A DNA stretch of 64,000 nucleotides from Welwitschia mirabilis (GCA_051453625.1 JBOZIK010000001.1:1336502-1400501); one strand, 5' to 3'. Positions 23,355 to 35,298 are shown, counted from the first letter of the stretch. The notes: generated by a model from the letters alone, not told the origin. Numbers and translations are program-made.

Positions 23355-24896
23355 CTATTTATAAGATTTTCTAGTTTTTAAATGGTGGATTAATTTAAAT
23401 GTCACTCGATGATAGGTTATTTTATTGGTTTGATAATGATTTAACTAAGTTTAGACTAAATTGACAATTTGATCAAGTTTGGCTGTGGTTGACTGAATTT
23501 GACTAACTTTAAGTAAGTTTGACTTCCCTTGACTGAATCTAACTAACTTGGTTTTTGACTAAATTTGACCTTTTTTTAATTAAGCTTTGACAGGTTGATT
23601 AGATTTAATTGTTAACTAAGTATGACTAGACTAAATAATTTTTGGCTGAGTTTTTTTACTAAGTTTTTAATAGTTTGACTATTAGAAATAAAAATTAAAG
23701 ATCACTATTTTTAATGGAATATACAAATATATTCTCTGTTTTCGTTTGGAAAGATATTGCAAAATCTTGATGTGTACATGGAAAAAAAAGTGATGTAAAA
23801 GACTATGTAAATGTAAAATTTAATAAAGTAAAAGATGAGTGAATTTTGCACAACACTCAAGTATTGATTTTTCTAATATGAAATTCAATCCTAATTCAAC
23901 TATATTCTAACATGATCAAGATTATAAATTACAAAGATGAATGAAGCTTAAGAAGGAATTAATAACTAATAATATGCATAAAGAATTTTCTCCCTTTAAC
24001 CCCTCTCCTTTTATCTTTTTTAAAACAAAAATTAAACTAAATGATTTTTATTAGAATTAAACAATTAAAAGCATTTTTTAAGTTTTTAAAAGAAAATTTT
24101 GGATTTTAATTAAATGAAAATTAAAATTTTTAAAAATTCATAATAAATCAAAATATATATAACTTTTTTAAATGAAAATATGGGGTAAAAATTAAAAGAT
24201 CCTAACAGAAACAGTTGATTCAACTATTTCTAAGGAATGATTTCATTGAAGGACAAAATTATGTGTCCCTTTATAGAGAAAAATGAAGGCCCTTGGCCTG
24301 TTTGAGATAATTAAGAATCTTGTTGCTAAGATAATTAAAACTAGAATTTTAAAAAGAAGAATATCCTTTACTTTTTGCATAGGTAAACAAAGTAGTAATT
24401 ATAGAAAAACAAGGAAAAATACCAAAAAAGAAAGCAAATAGAGAAAGAATAAATGAGAGAAGGAAACAGACCTGTAAATTTATCAATTTACCATGTGCTC
24501 TCGATGTCGGTCTTCTACGATCTATTCCTCTCATCATTGCTAGCTCATGTCACTACTTCCCTCCTTTTTTAATGTGATCCGCTCTTCTGTTTCTCTCCAC
24601 TATGCTAGCATTCTTTCTCTCTGTGTTTTGCTTGTGTTTTTTCCCATCTCTGCTATGTCTTTCTCTTGTAGTATCTGTTGTGATTCACTTTGCTTCAAGA
24701 TCATTTTTCTATGTTTGGATCCCCCCATTCTTCCTTTTTAATCTATAATTGTTTTGGTGCCTCCTCTTCTCTGCATTACATCATTTTTTGTTCTGCTTAT
24801 TGTCTTTGCTGTTATTGAGTTTTTTTTGTTACTGCTTCTTTTCGCTGCCTTCGCTGTCACCTCCTCTACTATCTTGGGGTTAGTTTTGCTACTACA
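23355..24896 (-). repeat. Ty3-gypsy 5' LTR
   Basis: Partner of 15413-16967. On the minus strand it begins TGTAGTAGC at 24896, retaining the canonical TG, whereas the 3' LTR has TA there. The low end meets the primer-site sequence at 23352. Confidence 0.85.
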
Positions 24897-25306
24897 ATGT
24901 CCATCTGCTATTTCTTTCTTATCATTCTTATAGAGTAGAATATGAAATAACCACCTCTCTAAAAATACTTTCTTTGTAAAAGTTATATCAAATATTAGAA
25001 GAATGCAAGCTCTATAAAGGCTTCATTTAGGAGAAGCATGCATCTCTTCCTCAAGTAACTCCTTTTTTCCCCTCCCTACTGTCTTAGATATTTTAACTTT
25101 ATCTTGCCTATTACTATCCTTTGCACCTGTATCCATGTCGTCTTTCTACATAAATAATGTGGAAAGACCACCTTTTTCTTCTTTTACTTCTACGAACTTA
25201 GGTGTCTATGGAAGCATTAGCAGTGACATGGCACATGATAGCCTAATATCTAATGTTATAAATCATTATACTATTGTGTTATCTATAGAGATAATAACAG
25301 TGTCAC

Positions 25307-25329
25307 TAAGGTTATTGTTAATAACCTTA
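25307..25329 (+). repeat. Perfect 10-bp inverted repeat
   Basis: TAAGGTTATT and AATAACCTTA are separated by GTT, a perfect hairpin with a three-base loop. It is isolated, has no T-run behind it and no gene beside it. Confidence 0.8.
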
Positions 25330-25676
25330 GCACTTTCCTAGAAGTAATGGAAATTTCAAGCTAATGCATTTTGAATATTTTAATGACTTATGAATGTTTT
25401 CAGTGCACAGGAAGTCCAGAAGTAGCTATAACCAAAGAGGGATTCTTGTAAAATCCATTAAATTATTTAATACTTTTAAAATTACTTTGTTTACGATTTT
25501 TCATGATAACCTTATGATCACATCAGCTAATCCAGAAAAATTCTCTAATTCATAAGTAAAACCAAAGAATAATTCGAATAATGCAAAAAACAAACTAGAG
25601 ACTAAATTATATGAGACAGAGATCACACCATAGATCAAATCATATAAAATGAGAAAAATTACAAAAACACCAAAAA

Positions 25677-26533
25677 NNNNNNNNNNNNNNNNNNNNNNNN
25701 NNNNNNNNNNNNNNNNNNNNNNNNNNNNNNNNNNNNNNNNNNNNNNNNNNNNNNNNNNNNNNNNNNNNNNNNNNNNNNNNNNNNNNNNNNNNNNNNNNNN
25801 NNNNNNNNNNNNNNNNNNNNNNNNNNNNNNNNNNNNNNNNNNNNNNNNNNNNNNNNNNNNNNNNNNNNNNNNNNNNNNNNNNNNNNNNNNNNNNNNNNNN
25901 NNNNNNNNNNNNNNNNNNNNNNNNNNNNNNNNNNNNNNNNNNNNNNNNNNNNNNNNNNNNNNNNNNNNNNNNNNNNNNNNNNNNNNNNNNNNNNNNNNNN
26001 NNNNNNNNNNNNNNNNNNNNNNNNNNNNNNNNNNNNNNNNNNNNNNNNNNNNNNNNNNNNNNNNNNNNNNNNNNNNNNNNNNNNNNNNNNNNNNNNNNNN
26101 NNNNNNNNNNNNNNNNNNNNNNNNNNNNNNNNNNNNNNNNNNNNNNNNNNNNNNNNNNNNNNNNNNNNNNNNNNNNNNNNNNNNNNNNNNNNNNNNNNNN
26201 NNNNNNNNNNNNNNNNNNNNNNNNNNNNNNNNNNNNNNNNNNNNNNNNNNNNNNNNNNNNNNNNNNNNNNNNNNNNNNNNNNNNNNNNNNNNNNNNNNNN
26301 NNNNNNNNNNNNNNNNNNNNNNNNNNNNNNNNNNNNNNNNNNNNNNNNNNNNNNNNNNNNNNNNNNNNNNNNNNNNNNNNNNNNNNNNNNNNNNNNNNNN
26401 NNNNNNNNNNNNNNNNNNNNNNNNNNNNNNNNNNNNNNNNNNNNNNNNNNNNNNNNNNNNNNNNNNNNNNNNNNNNNNNNNNNNNNNNNNNNNNNNNNNN
26501 NNNNNNNNNNNNNNNNNNNNNNNNNNNNNNNNN
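25677..26533. other. Assembly gap (857 N)
   Basis: An estimated-size gap. The flanks (ACACCAAAAA and AGAAAAGCTT) give no indication of what is missing. Frames read through it are meaningless. Confidence 0.99.
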
Positions 26534-27309
26534 AGAAAAGCTTTTTTCCCTAACATACCAGATGGAAATGATTTGGGTAGTAAATGTTTAATTAATAATG
26601 TCTTTTTATTTCTATCACTTTAAAATTACTTAATCATTTTCTAGTGAGGGGGTATGTGAGAATACTCTATAAACCTACTAAATACTTTTAGTTCTCATCT
26701 GGATCTCATAATAGCATTACATTATTGAGAAATGTGTTATCAGCCACTATCCTTACTGACATATGCACCTTCTTTAAAACTTCATTACCCTCTACACAGT
26801 GTAATATTTCTTCTTCTTTACTTGCATTGTAAAATGCCAACTGCTACTAGTTTCTGACATGTTTCCAACTTTGATATGTAGTAATTTATGAACTCTAGTC
26901 TTAATTTTTTGACATATTCCACTACTGCTTAATAAAGTAATACTAATTTGCAAGAATAAAAACCTCTATTAAAATTTGTAGTGAGTTGCAATTATTGTAG
27001 GAAGTTCTTTTGGTGAGTGCATATGATTCTTTGTATTTATTATCTTATTCCTTTAGCTTTTTATGCACACACATGATTTAATACTATATTTTAGCTCTTA
27101 CTTGTGTACATGTAAATCTATGCTTTTTTGCTTTTTAGAGCTTTTGTGTTAAGCCTTGGCATGTGTAACTTTAGCTATTCTTTTGGCTCTTTCATGTGAT
27201 GTGGACTTCTTAGTGTATTTTTTAAGTTTTATTCATTTGTGTAATTTTCATTTTTGGAAATTTTAACCAATTTTAAGCCCACTAATATTCTTTTATTACA
27301 TTGAGTGAA

Positions 27310-28530
27310 GCAGGGATGTAATGTAAGATCTACTTAACTTATTTTTTTGACACAAACCTCATTCCACTTGTAATTTGGATATATCAACTTAAGTTGGAAT
27401 GTTGAGCAAGATCCACTTAACTTGACTATATCAAAATCAAGTCCTACTTTCCTTTTTTTAATCTTTAATCCTTTTTACTTTTAAATTTAATGTTCACATT
27501 TTAAACATTTAGTGATGCTTAAGGTTTAAAGTTAGAAATTTCCCACACCTTAATCACTTAGCCTATTTCACTAATAATAAGTCCTGGTTGGTGGTGGGAA
27601 TAGGGATCCTTACATAGACATTAATATGTATCCAGCTATGCCACCCTTTCAACTTATTGTGTAGTCTCTAACTAACATAATTATGTAGTTCAAGCCATAC
27701 AAGGAGTTGTATCTCTTTTAAGTAAAACCATCCCAAGCATTCTAAGATTCAAATTCCCATGTGCATCTTGGTAATCAAGAGTATATTAAATAGAAACTAG
27801 ACGCATAGTGATAGATCCTATTTGGATTTCATCACTAAGTCAATAGGGAGGCATAAGTATAAGAAATTTTAAATTTACTAAGTCAAATGTATAAGTAGAT
27901 TACCAACATTACATTGTACCTTCCCTTAGGGGGAGTATATAGGTAAGATAATTGAAACTAGCTAATAATTTGGATCTTCCATTACATGATTCATACTTAT
28001 TCTTTTTATTACTTTTGGACATAAGGATCAAACCCTTAAAGAGGTTGTAATTACTACCCAAAATAGGAGCAAGACCTATGATTAACAAATCTTTTACTTA
28101 ACTGTCTAATGATCTAGGCCTCTGCATTAAAATTTATTGTGCTTACATAAGGATTTCTTAATAAATTTACTTTATTTTCCTTATGCATGTGATTGTTAAG
28201 GATTAGTCTTATCATTTGTTTATCATACTTTTGTGAATTGAAGAGATCATTTAACTTGTGAATGTAAGCAAGATCCCTTTTTGAATGGACTATACCTCTC
28301 TATCATAACTCCTTTTCAATAATTTTTTTATGTCATTGTGATTTAAATAAATCATTTAAGCTTGTAAATATGAGCAAGATCCCTACTTAGATTGGTTATA
28401 TCATTTCATTTTTCACTCACTATTTTTCTCTTCTCAAGTTGATAAGTATTTTTTATATGAAGGATAAATTCATTATTCAGTTTTGAATGTGAATAAAATC
28501 CCTCTGAAACTTGACTATACATCATAATTT
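27310..28530 (+). repeat. Irregular GCAAGATCC repeat family
   Basis: At least five diverged copies of a unit containing AATGT-N-AGCAAGATCC-N-CTTRAATTGACTATA occur in one orientation at about 27310, 27389, 28255, 28361 and 28482. Spacing is irregular (about 80 to 120 bases within the clusters, with a larger jump between them). The shared core suggests an old tandem array inside an LTR or leader that was later disrupted. Confidence 0.6.
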
Positions 28531-28710
28531 GTTATCTCTTCTTCCATTTACTCCAGCTATGAGAATGTTGAAGGATAATTTTTAAATGTTATTAAACTCA
28601 TTGATGCTAGTTTTAACAACTAGAATCATGGCTAACATTAGAGTCAGTCTTCAAGATGGTCAATATTGAGAAGATCGGCATGGACATTTCACGTTTATGA
28701 TGCACATATG

Positions 28711-28722
28711 GTTTTGATACCA
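28711..28722 (-). other. Possible minus-strand copia primer site
   Basis: The minus strand reads TGGTATCAAAAC, close to the tRNA-Met primer site. Beyond it (28743-28767) is a 9-bp inverted repeat ATTCCTCTA / TAGAGGAAT. No LTR terminus TG could be fixed, so this could be chance. Confidence 0.35.
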
Positions 28723-28989
28723 ATTTCTTTAATAAAATGCATATTCCTCTATAATTTCTAGAGGAATAAGATGCTTGAAAGTCCATTGATAATAAGTTAA
28801 TAAAAATTATGAGAAAATTTATGACTTCACAACATAAGAAGTTGGTAGATCATAGTAAGACTAGTTATACTAACTTTATCACATTATGGATTACATTTTA
28901 TCTCAAGAATGATTTTAAGCTTATCAATATCATTAAAAGTACAAATAAATTACATTATAAGAAAGGGAAGATGTAACAGTTGATTGCAG

Positions 28990-29700
28990 AAATGGCTGAC
29001 ATCAAGGTAAAGGTTTCTAAAATTAACCTACAGAACCAAGTATGCACATATATGTCAACTCGGTTAGATGTTGTTTGAAGGATCCATATTTATATAGCTA
29101 CATTATGTCACTACATGGTAGTAGGAAACTATCCTAAATAATCTTTGATGTACTTAATAAGAATATTCTAGTTTTTAGAGCACATTTTAATGTTGTTAGT
29201 ACCTTGTGCTCTGAAGCTACATTTATAGTGTCACATCCTCATAATGAATCATTTTTAAATAAGTAGTATTCAAGTGAATACCCTTCTAATATCAAACATT
29301 ATGATAAGGGTAAAGCTCCTTAAAAATAGCAAAATCTCTACCTCCTTAATGCCATTAATTTTAGTTAAAGAAGAGACCACCTCAGAATAATTCTACTCCA
29401 AAGAAGAATACGTATTATTATTTATAATGTGGAAGGCAAGATTATACTGCAAGTCATTATTAAATCTATTAGGACAAAATCAAAGTTACTCTTAAGATGA
29501 ATATATTCATTATTGATTTTATTTCTTTAGATAGTGCTAAATGCTATAAATTTGATGCCATATTTAAAAGTCATGATTTTATATGTATAAGTGGCAACAT
29601 ACCTCATAACAAATCTTAGATACTAGATAGTAGTGTAACCTAGTATATGACATATAGATGTAACTATTTTATGACTTCTTAGTATGTCCTAGTCAAGTGT
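28990..29700 (+). pseudogene. Copia gag C-terminus and protease
   Basis: At 29419-29460 the codons read YL*CGRQDYTASHY, a decayed CCHC zinc knuckle (C-G-R-Q-D-H-T-A-S-H-C in type) with an in-frame stop replacing one residue and Tyr replacing His and Cys. At 29620-29690 they read ILDSSVT*YMTYRCNYFMTS, the copia protease active-site region (W-I-L-D-S-G/S-A-T-x-H-M-T), with the catalytic Asp at 29626-29628 retained. Upstream, 28994 onward gives MADIKVKVSKINLQNQV as a possible gag segment. Stops and frame changes are frequent. Confidence 0.7.
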
Positions 29701-29984
29701 ATTTAGCAAAGAAAACTTTAGTTCCTATGAAAGGTCATGGTACATTCACCTTTTAGATTCCTTCTCTCTCATAGTGAACACTCTCTCATGTTTTATATGT
29801 CCCCTCTTTAGGATTACATCTTCTCTCTCTTTCCACATTAATCAAAGAAGAACACTCTATATTCATGATAAAAGTTTCCATAAACATTTTATATACTTTA
29901 TAGAATTTTTTTATAGAGGACTACATGGATGAAAAAATGATGCAATCTCAAGGATGTGTTAATATGCATGAAATTGCATGTCAT

Positions 29985-30317
29985 ATTACATAAGACAAAT
30001 CTTCCCAATCGCTTCTATGGGATATTCACTTGGGTTATCCTAGTCCTTATCCATTGATTTCAATGCATGAGAATAGACATTGGCTTCTACCCTTTATTCT
30101 AGATTATTTCCATCAATGTAAGGCACATATAATGGGTAAAATAATGCGATAAGAGTTTTCTCCTAGTAAGTGGTATGCAAATCAAAAGAGTCTTCTCATT
30201 CACATTAATCTATGTGGCTCTATATCAGTTCTTTAACTCCAAAGGTATTTCTACTTTATATTATTCATAGATGATTTTTTGCATATGACTTGGACATATT
30301 TTATGGGATCTAAATAT
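29985..30317 (+). pseudogene. Copia integrase, N-terminal part
   Basis: Codons give LLWDIHLGYPSPYPL, the GAG-pre-integrase H-x-R-L-G-H-P region, then FHQCKAHIMGKI, the second half of the integrase HHCC zinc site with Cys kept, then WYANQKSLLIHINLCGSIS, and finally DDFLHMTWTYFMGSKY with the first catalytic Asp of the D-D-E core. The frame is cut at 30317 by TGTAACACCC, the end of a Ty3-gypsy LTR. The remainder of the domain resumes near 34650. Confidence 0.8.
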
Positions 30318-32483
30318 TGTAACACCCGTATTTTTAACCCAAAAATTTCAAACATTACTTAATTACCAAAATAATATGTCCTTAACCTTTCCCTCTAACA
30401 AATGTATTAATTAGAAATTAATCATGTTTTTAAAAGAAAGTTAAGCTTTGTAACGTCCACCTAAAAAATTCAAATGTTATTATCATATAAAATACATCAC
30501 ACATTACCCATCCTCCTCAAGTAATCATAACTTTATTTAATAATAACTATCCCTAATGTGGGCCTCTCCTCCATGATTTCTTAAATGTTTTATCTTTTCA
30601 TAAATAATTAAAAATAACTTATTGCAAGAAATGATGATGTAATAATTAATTTTAAACCTAACAACTATATGATAAATCAATGATCTTTGACAATTATTTT
30701 AATAGGATTTTACCATCTGAATACAAAAATTTTAACAAGAAGATCAACATTAATAATATATATATTTTTATCAAGAAATTTGGAATTTGTTACATATAAT
30801 ATACAAGATCCAGAATATTTAACCAAAAATGTACATAGGTTAGTTTGGAAAGTATTCTCAAGATCACAATAGCCACATTATTGAAATTTCAAGATTTACA
30901 AAAGAACTACAAGTTTCACTATAAGATAAAATCTCAATGTAAATGGGAAAGGATAATCCCTTCTTATCTTTGCCATCCTTGATAATTAAGCTCTAGTTTT
31001 ACCACCTATTTTATGCAAGAAATATGTAATGAAAAATGTGAACATTTCACAAGTTTCCAATATGGTTCAAGCAAGGCAAGATTAAGATACCAAGTCTTAA
31101 GAATTTATAAGCAATAATCAAGAGATTCCAAGAAACTATGAACATTTCAAGAATTTCAAATGACAATCTTATGGAAATGGTATGATAAATAACTGATTTT
31201 TCAATAATATTTCATTACCTCATTTGATGATTTGTGGGGTTCATTACCTCATTTGAGGATCCATGGATTTCTCATAATATTTCATATATTCTCTTACTCC
31301 ACTACTTCATTCAGTGAGCTGTTGGTTTCTCATAATATTTCATATATTCTCTTACTCCACTGTATCATTTGGTGATCTGTGAAGCCATTGTCTTATTTGG
31401 AAATCTGTGATACAATCAATTAATCAATCCCACTGCCTCATTCAGTGATCTCTTGGTTCTCACATTTCATTACCTCATTCGATGATCTATGGAATACTCA
31501 TTTTTATAAGATTATAAGAGTTCAAGATATTAAAGGAAGCATGAGCAAGATATGTCGACAAAACTTAAATCCTTAACAAGAATAACTTGGAATTAATTTC
31601 ATGAAGATTTTCCAAGAGAAGATAGTAGAAACTAGGATTCATAACCAAGAATGTGATTTATTAACTACCAATATCACGAACATCTAATAACTTTATGATA
31701 TTTGTAAGAAAATGAGCAAAAATAGAAATGCAGACAAAATGCATACAAGAATAGGACCAATTAAAAATGCAAGAATTAAATGGGAACCATACTCATACAA
31801 TGTTTGAAGACTTCAAGGCTATTTCAAGATTCTAAAGCTCCAAGGTTTCCAACCTCTAAGTTTGAAGTTACAAAGATCTAATAACAAAATATTTCTCAAA
31901 GATATGAAAATATGAGGAGAATAAAGTCCTATTTATAGCAAGAGGATGTAGGATGTGAAGAGACCCCATCATAAAACAGAGTGGTAAATTCGATGGAAGT
32001 GGTGGAACTGGTGTGGTGAAAGTGGTAGAAGTGGTCAGGGTTTCATAATGTCTCATCATTACTTACTTGACCACTAGGTGCATAATATAAAAAATAATAA
32101 TATTTTTCATCCCATTACATGCAATTAGAAGAATAAGTCATCTCACAATAATATTTTTCATGTAAAATAAAGGAAAGTGAAACAATTACATAAGGAAAAT
32201 AATATTAATGAAATCCACTAATTTACTCACTATCATGACCACTAACTTATCCACTAATAATATCACTAATTTTACTATTGAAGATTATAATTATGAAGGA
32301 TTACAATAACAAAAATAATATTATAGCTATTACAACATGAATAGGCTTTTAAGCACAAGATTTTCTAGAATATAATTTCATCTCAATAATTACAATAACT
32401 ATATTAGCTTGTAGACTTTATAATAATAAAATTAATTTAATTTAATTTTTAAGCTAAATCTCTAGACCTTGAAATTATGGACA
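30318..32483 (-). repeat. Chromovirus-like 3' LTR
   Basis: The plus strand begins TGTAACACCCG, so the LTR ends CGGGTGTTACA, the standard 3' end of this group. The other end reads TGTCCATAATTTC on the minus strand, a few bases after the polypurine tract. A TATA box (CTATAAATAG on the minus strand) lies near 31932. A similar end, TGTAACGTCC, recurs about 130 bases in, at 30449. Confidence 0.65.
31211..31493 (+). repeat. CATTACCTCATTYGRTGATC repeat array
   Basis: Eight or so diverged units of a 20-40-base motif built on CATTACCTCATT-GRTGATCTRTGG, some extended by a TCTCATAATATTTCATATAT insert that itself occurs three times. It lies inside the chromovirus-like LTR, upstream of its TATA box in element orientation being to its right. 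Confidence 0.75.
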
Positions 32484-32488
32484 TGATA

Positions 32489-32502
32489 TTTCTCCACCCC
32501 TT
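32489..32502 (-). other. Polypurine tract of chromovirus-like element
   Basis: The minus strand reads AAGGGGTGGAGAAA, preceded by ACGATAAAACTTTTT. Plant chromoviruses typically end pol with ACGAAAT-TCTTTTAAGGGGGG-A just before the 3' LTR, which this matches closely. Confidence 0.7.
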
Positions 32503-32509
32503 AAAAAGT

Positions 32510-32730
32510 TTTATCGTTGAAACTTGAACAAGAAAGCTTAGTTCTTTACTATAATACATCTATTTCGTATTCTAAAGTAGCTTTTACTTCTTCCTCTTCT
32601 AATCATTGTACTTTATAATGTTGAATCTATCTTCCTTGAGACTACATCTTTCTCTTGAATCAAAATTTCACTTGATCAAACTCCAAATGTACTATTTAGT
32701 TGAATATCCACTTCTCAATTGTCTAACTAT
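32510..32730 (-). pseudogene. 3' end of chromovirus-like pol
   Basis: Reading the minus strand toward the polypurine tract in shifting frames gives a region resembling ILIQEKDVVSRKID then KVQ-like residues followed by EEEEVKATLEYE. The order matches the end of integrase and the chromodomain-type tail (L-x-x-K-x-I, V-K-V-x-W, E-E-A-T-W-E). The identification depends mainly on the adjoining polypurine tract. The frames are broken. Confidence 0.45.
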
Positions 32731-33498
32731 AGATATCAAATTTCTATCTTTGGAACTTAATGCAAAACCCATCTTTAAAGAACTTCAAATGACTTGCAAT
32801 AAGAAATAACTTAAATAAGATTTGTCAAACAAGTCTTTCTTCAATGCCATATAAATTATTGAATAAGGTGGAATTTTATCCATGAAAGTTGTTAATCAAT
32901 GATATAAATCATTGTAATAATAGCAATCGTCTCTTGTGTTTGGAATGATGAAGCCTCTATAAATTTTCTTCCTCTTCTATATCATTCTCTTATTGTCAAT
33001 TATCTTTTATATGTCATTTGTTTGTAACATGGATACATGACTTTCATCACAGATACATTATATATACTTCTATCAAAGTTCTCTCTTATTCACGTCTTGG
33101 TAATTGGAGTCAAATCTTCTTTCACTTCTCTTATTATGTGCTTCTTTCAATGCCTTTATGGCACTTCTGCTTGTATAATCTACTATTTATCTTCACCCTT
33201 AAATGCTTAAGCTTAGTTCTTTCTTAAAATATAGCCCTTTGACTATCTTCCTTATACCTTCATTATATCTATATATATGACTTTATGTATGCTTATTTGT
33301 AGATATTACTCCCACCCAAGCTCCCCTTAGAATATAGTGTGAGGCATTTCCTCACCTCCATAATATTGCCTTGACAATAACATATAATTATTTAGGGTTA
33401 TGTTACCTATTCCAACTTAACATCATATGCATTGATTAGTATAATTAGAAAATTACTATCAATACTAATTAATCTGAATAATCCAATGAATGTAAGTC

Positions 33499-33533
<35 letters not shown>

Positions 33534-34081
33534 TAACTTTTCTATTATAACTAATCAAGGTATATTTGTATTTATGTACATGCTGATTACTTCTTACATT
33601 ATTTAAATCCATATTATACCTTAATCTAGCTAATTAAAATTTCTTAAATAATCTATAACTACAATTATTACTTGTCCTTATATGTAACTTAATGATAAAA
33701 ATCTATCTTATTGTATTTTTAATTCCATTTATTATATTTTTAATTCCATCTTCCATTTAAGGATCACTGCTTGGTCTAATGTATATAAGCGAAGTAGCCC
33801 TCTCCTTTAACTTATTATTAGTTTATGTGCTTTGTTATGAATAATACATATTGTTTAAGCACTTCAAACTTTATTAATCATTTAGAATGGCCTCATAATA
33901 TACACGTAATGGACACACTCCTTGAATATAATGTTTGGGAAAATAACTTATCCCTTTCCTTCACTCAAAAATGATCTACTTCTTATAAATGTATTTATTT
34001 GAATAATACACATATATTTTATGCATATGATGTATGGTGTCGAATTAGTACATATTAAAATTTTTATTTTTTAAAATGAAA
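32731..34081. other. Rest of the chromovirus insertion, no domain recognised
   Basis: Sequence between the pol tail and the tRNA-like segment has no recognisable protein. It contains the TATG microsatellite listed separately. Confidence 0.45.
33503..33532 (+). repeat. TATG microsatellite
   Basis: Seven and a half perfect TATG tetranucleotides. Confidence 0.97.
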
Positions 34082-34150
34082 GCTTGGAGGAGATTTAAAC
34101 CTGTGATCTCTTAATGTCCAACTCTACGACTTAACCATTTGAACATAGCT
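34082..34150 (-). repeat. tRNA-like / SINE-head sequence
   Basis: The minus strand reads AAATGGTTAAGTCGTAG, then TTGGACATTAAGAGATC, then AGGTTTAAATCTCC. This resembles a tRNA-derived SINE head with a box B (GGTTCRANTCC) decayed to GGTTTAAATCT. It does not fold as an intact tRNA and has no discernible tail. Confidence 0.45.
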
Positions 34151-34639
34151 ATTTCTTTTAACTATATTAAAAGTCATGTTCTATTAAAATAATTATTTTT
34201 ACTCTGCGTTTTCAAGAGAATTCATATTAAGGTCTGTGTCTTTAAAACTTCATTTCCCTCCTTATGAATTTTCAAAGAGAGTATTGCATAATGGGAACTT
34301 ATCCACCATGCTAGGTCCTTGTAATAGAGGGTCTTCTCCCTTCTTGCCATGCATTCACTTTTACTCTTCCCCAACTTCCATGCTCTTCAATCTTTAAGCT
34401 TCAACTCAAATGTTGCCTACCTTTACAACATTTCTCTTATGATGTCTCGATGTCTCATCGCTTCAGCTTATTTGTAAGTCCTATGTTTTGTAGGATTGAG
34501 TCATTATACGATGTTCCATGACATTCCTCTGCATTTCCACTACGTTTCTTAGGTTCTAACATACTTTACAGAGGACTTGCAAAGAAAAGCTACTACTCTT
34601 CAGTTTAGAATTACAGGTATTTTGCATTAAAGATCTTCA

Positions 34640-35298
34640 TTATTACAAGGAAGTGATGTGTTTTCTTTTAATATTAAGATCTTCAAAGCAAAATTGAAAA
34701 AGAAAACTAGTAACAAGATTAAGGGTTTCCATTCTAATAATGGTTAAGAATATAGGTTGGCTAAATTCAAGGACTTTCTTGATTCAAAAGACATTTGTCA
34801 TCTAAATATATGTCTAGAAATGCCTCAATAGAAAGGCATTACTAAAGGGTTTAATAGGACCATCATGGGTATGACATATTTAATGACGTACCTTAAGGTA
34901 TGTAATTCCTACGTATGGGGTGAAGTTATTAGTATCATGATCTATCTCAACAATCATACTAGTCATGCTTTTGAAAAGGGTATTTTTCCTACTAAAAAAA
35001 ATGAAATGGATACAAGCTTACTCTGAACCATTTTTGTGTGTTTGAATGTAAGTTATATGTCCATATTCCTATCAAACATCATGGCAACCTTGATGCACAT
35101 GCTCATGTTAACATTTTGATGGGATATTCGATTAGCCACAAAGGATATTACATGTACATTCTTGAGCATAGTAAGATAACTGTTTCACATGATTTGTTTT
35201 TTTTTAAAGCCTCACAGAACATCTCATCTTCATCTCTCCAGGCTACATCCTTCCTCTTATTCTATGCAAATTTTGAATGCTTAATGTCTTATGGTTGA
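34640..35298 (+). pseudogene. Copia integrase, C-terminal part
   Basis: From about 34655 codons read DVFSFNIKIFKAKLKKK, then KIKGFHSNNG*EYRLAKFKD, then HLNICLEMPQ*KGITKGFNR, which is the integrase core around the second Asp (S-D-N-G-G-E-Y, here S-N-N-G-stop-E-Y) and the catalytic Glu region (P-Q-Q-N-G). The open stretch from 35038 begins MFECKLYVHIPIKHHGNLD and includes ILMGYSISHKGYYMY and HSKITVSHD, the typical end of copia integrase. It continues the domain broken at 30317. A short duplication of ATTAAGATCTTCA near 34633 and 34673 marks the junction. Confidence 0.8.

Larger units (their letters stand above)
15413..24896 (-). mobile_element. Ty3-gypsy element with two 1.5-kb LTRs
   Basis: A minus-strand LTR retrotransposon with 5' LTR at 23355-24896, a primer-site-like sequence at 23332-23352, gag (about 21617-22760), protease (two copies, 20920-21147 and 19505-19753), a polypurine tract (16972-16981) and 3' LTR at 15413-16967. 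It sits inside the leader of the copia element. RT, RNase H and integrase, about 3 kb in a complete element, are not visible in the 18.4 kb-16.97 kb interval where they should be. I could not identify a target-site duplication. All reading frames are interrupted. Confidence 0.8.
24897..28989. other. Unassigned sequence between gypsy insertion and copia gag
   Basis: No coding domain is recognisable. It contains a perfect short hairpin (25307-25329), the 857-N gap, an irregular repeat family (27310-28530) and a second minus-strand primer-site-like motif (28711-28722). By position it should include the rest of the copia leader plus one or more further insertions. Confidence 0.5.
30318..34613 (-). 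mobile_element. Chromovirus-like Ty3-gypsy fragment inside integrase
   Basis: A minus-strand insertion separating the two halves of the copia integrase. Its 3' LTR is 30318-32483, its polypurine tract 32489-32502, and the 3' end of pol follows rightwards. The rest of the element and its 5' LTR are missing. The right boundary lies between about 34613 (after an AATTACA end) and 34655, and flanking bases AATAT and GGTAT only partly resemble a target duplication. Confidence 0.6.

Noticed and set aside
25501-26623. Frames of 324 and 351 codons on both strands
   Set aside because: Almost all residues come from the 857-N gap. The real flanking codons show no domain.
34082-34150. A functional tRNA gene
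   Set aside because: The box B is decayed, the acceptor arms do not pair and the strand context is inside a transposon.
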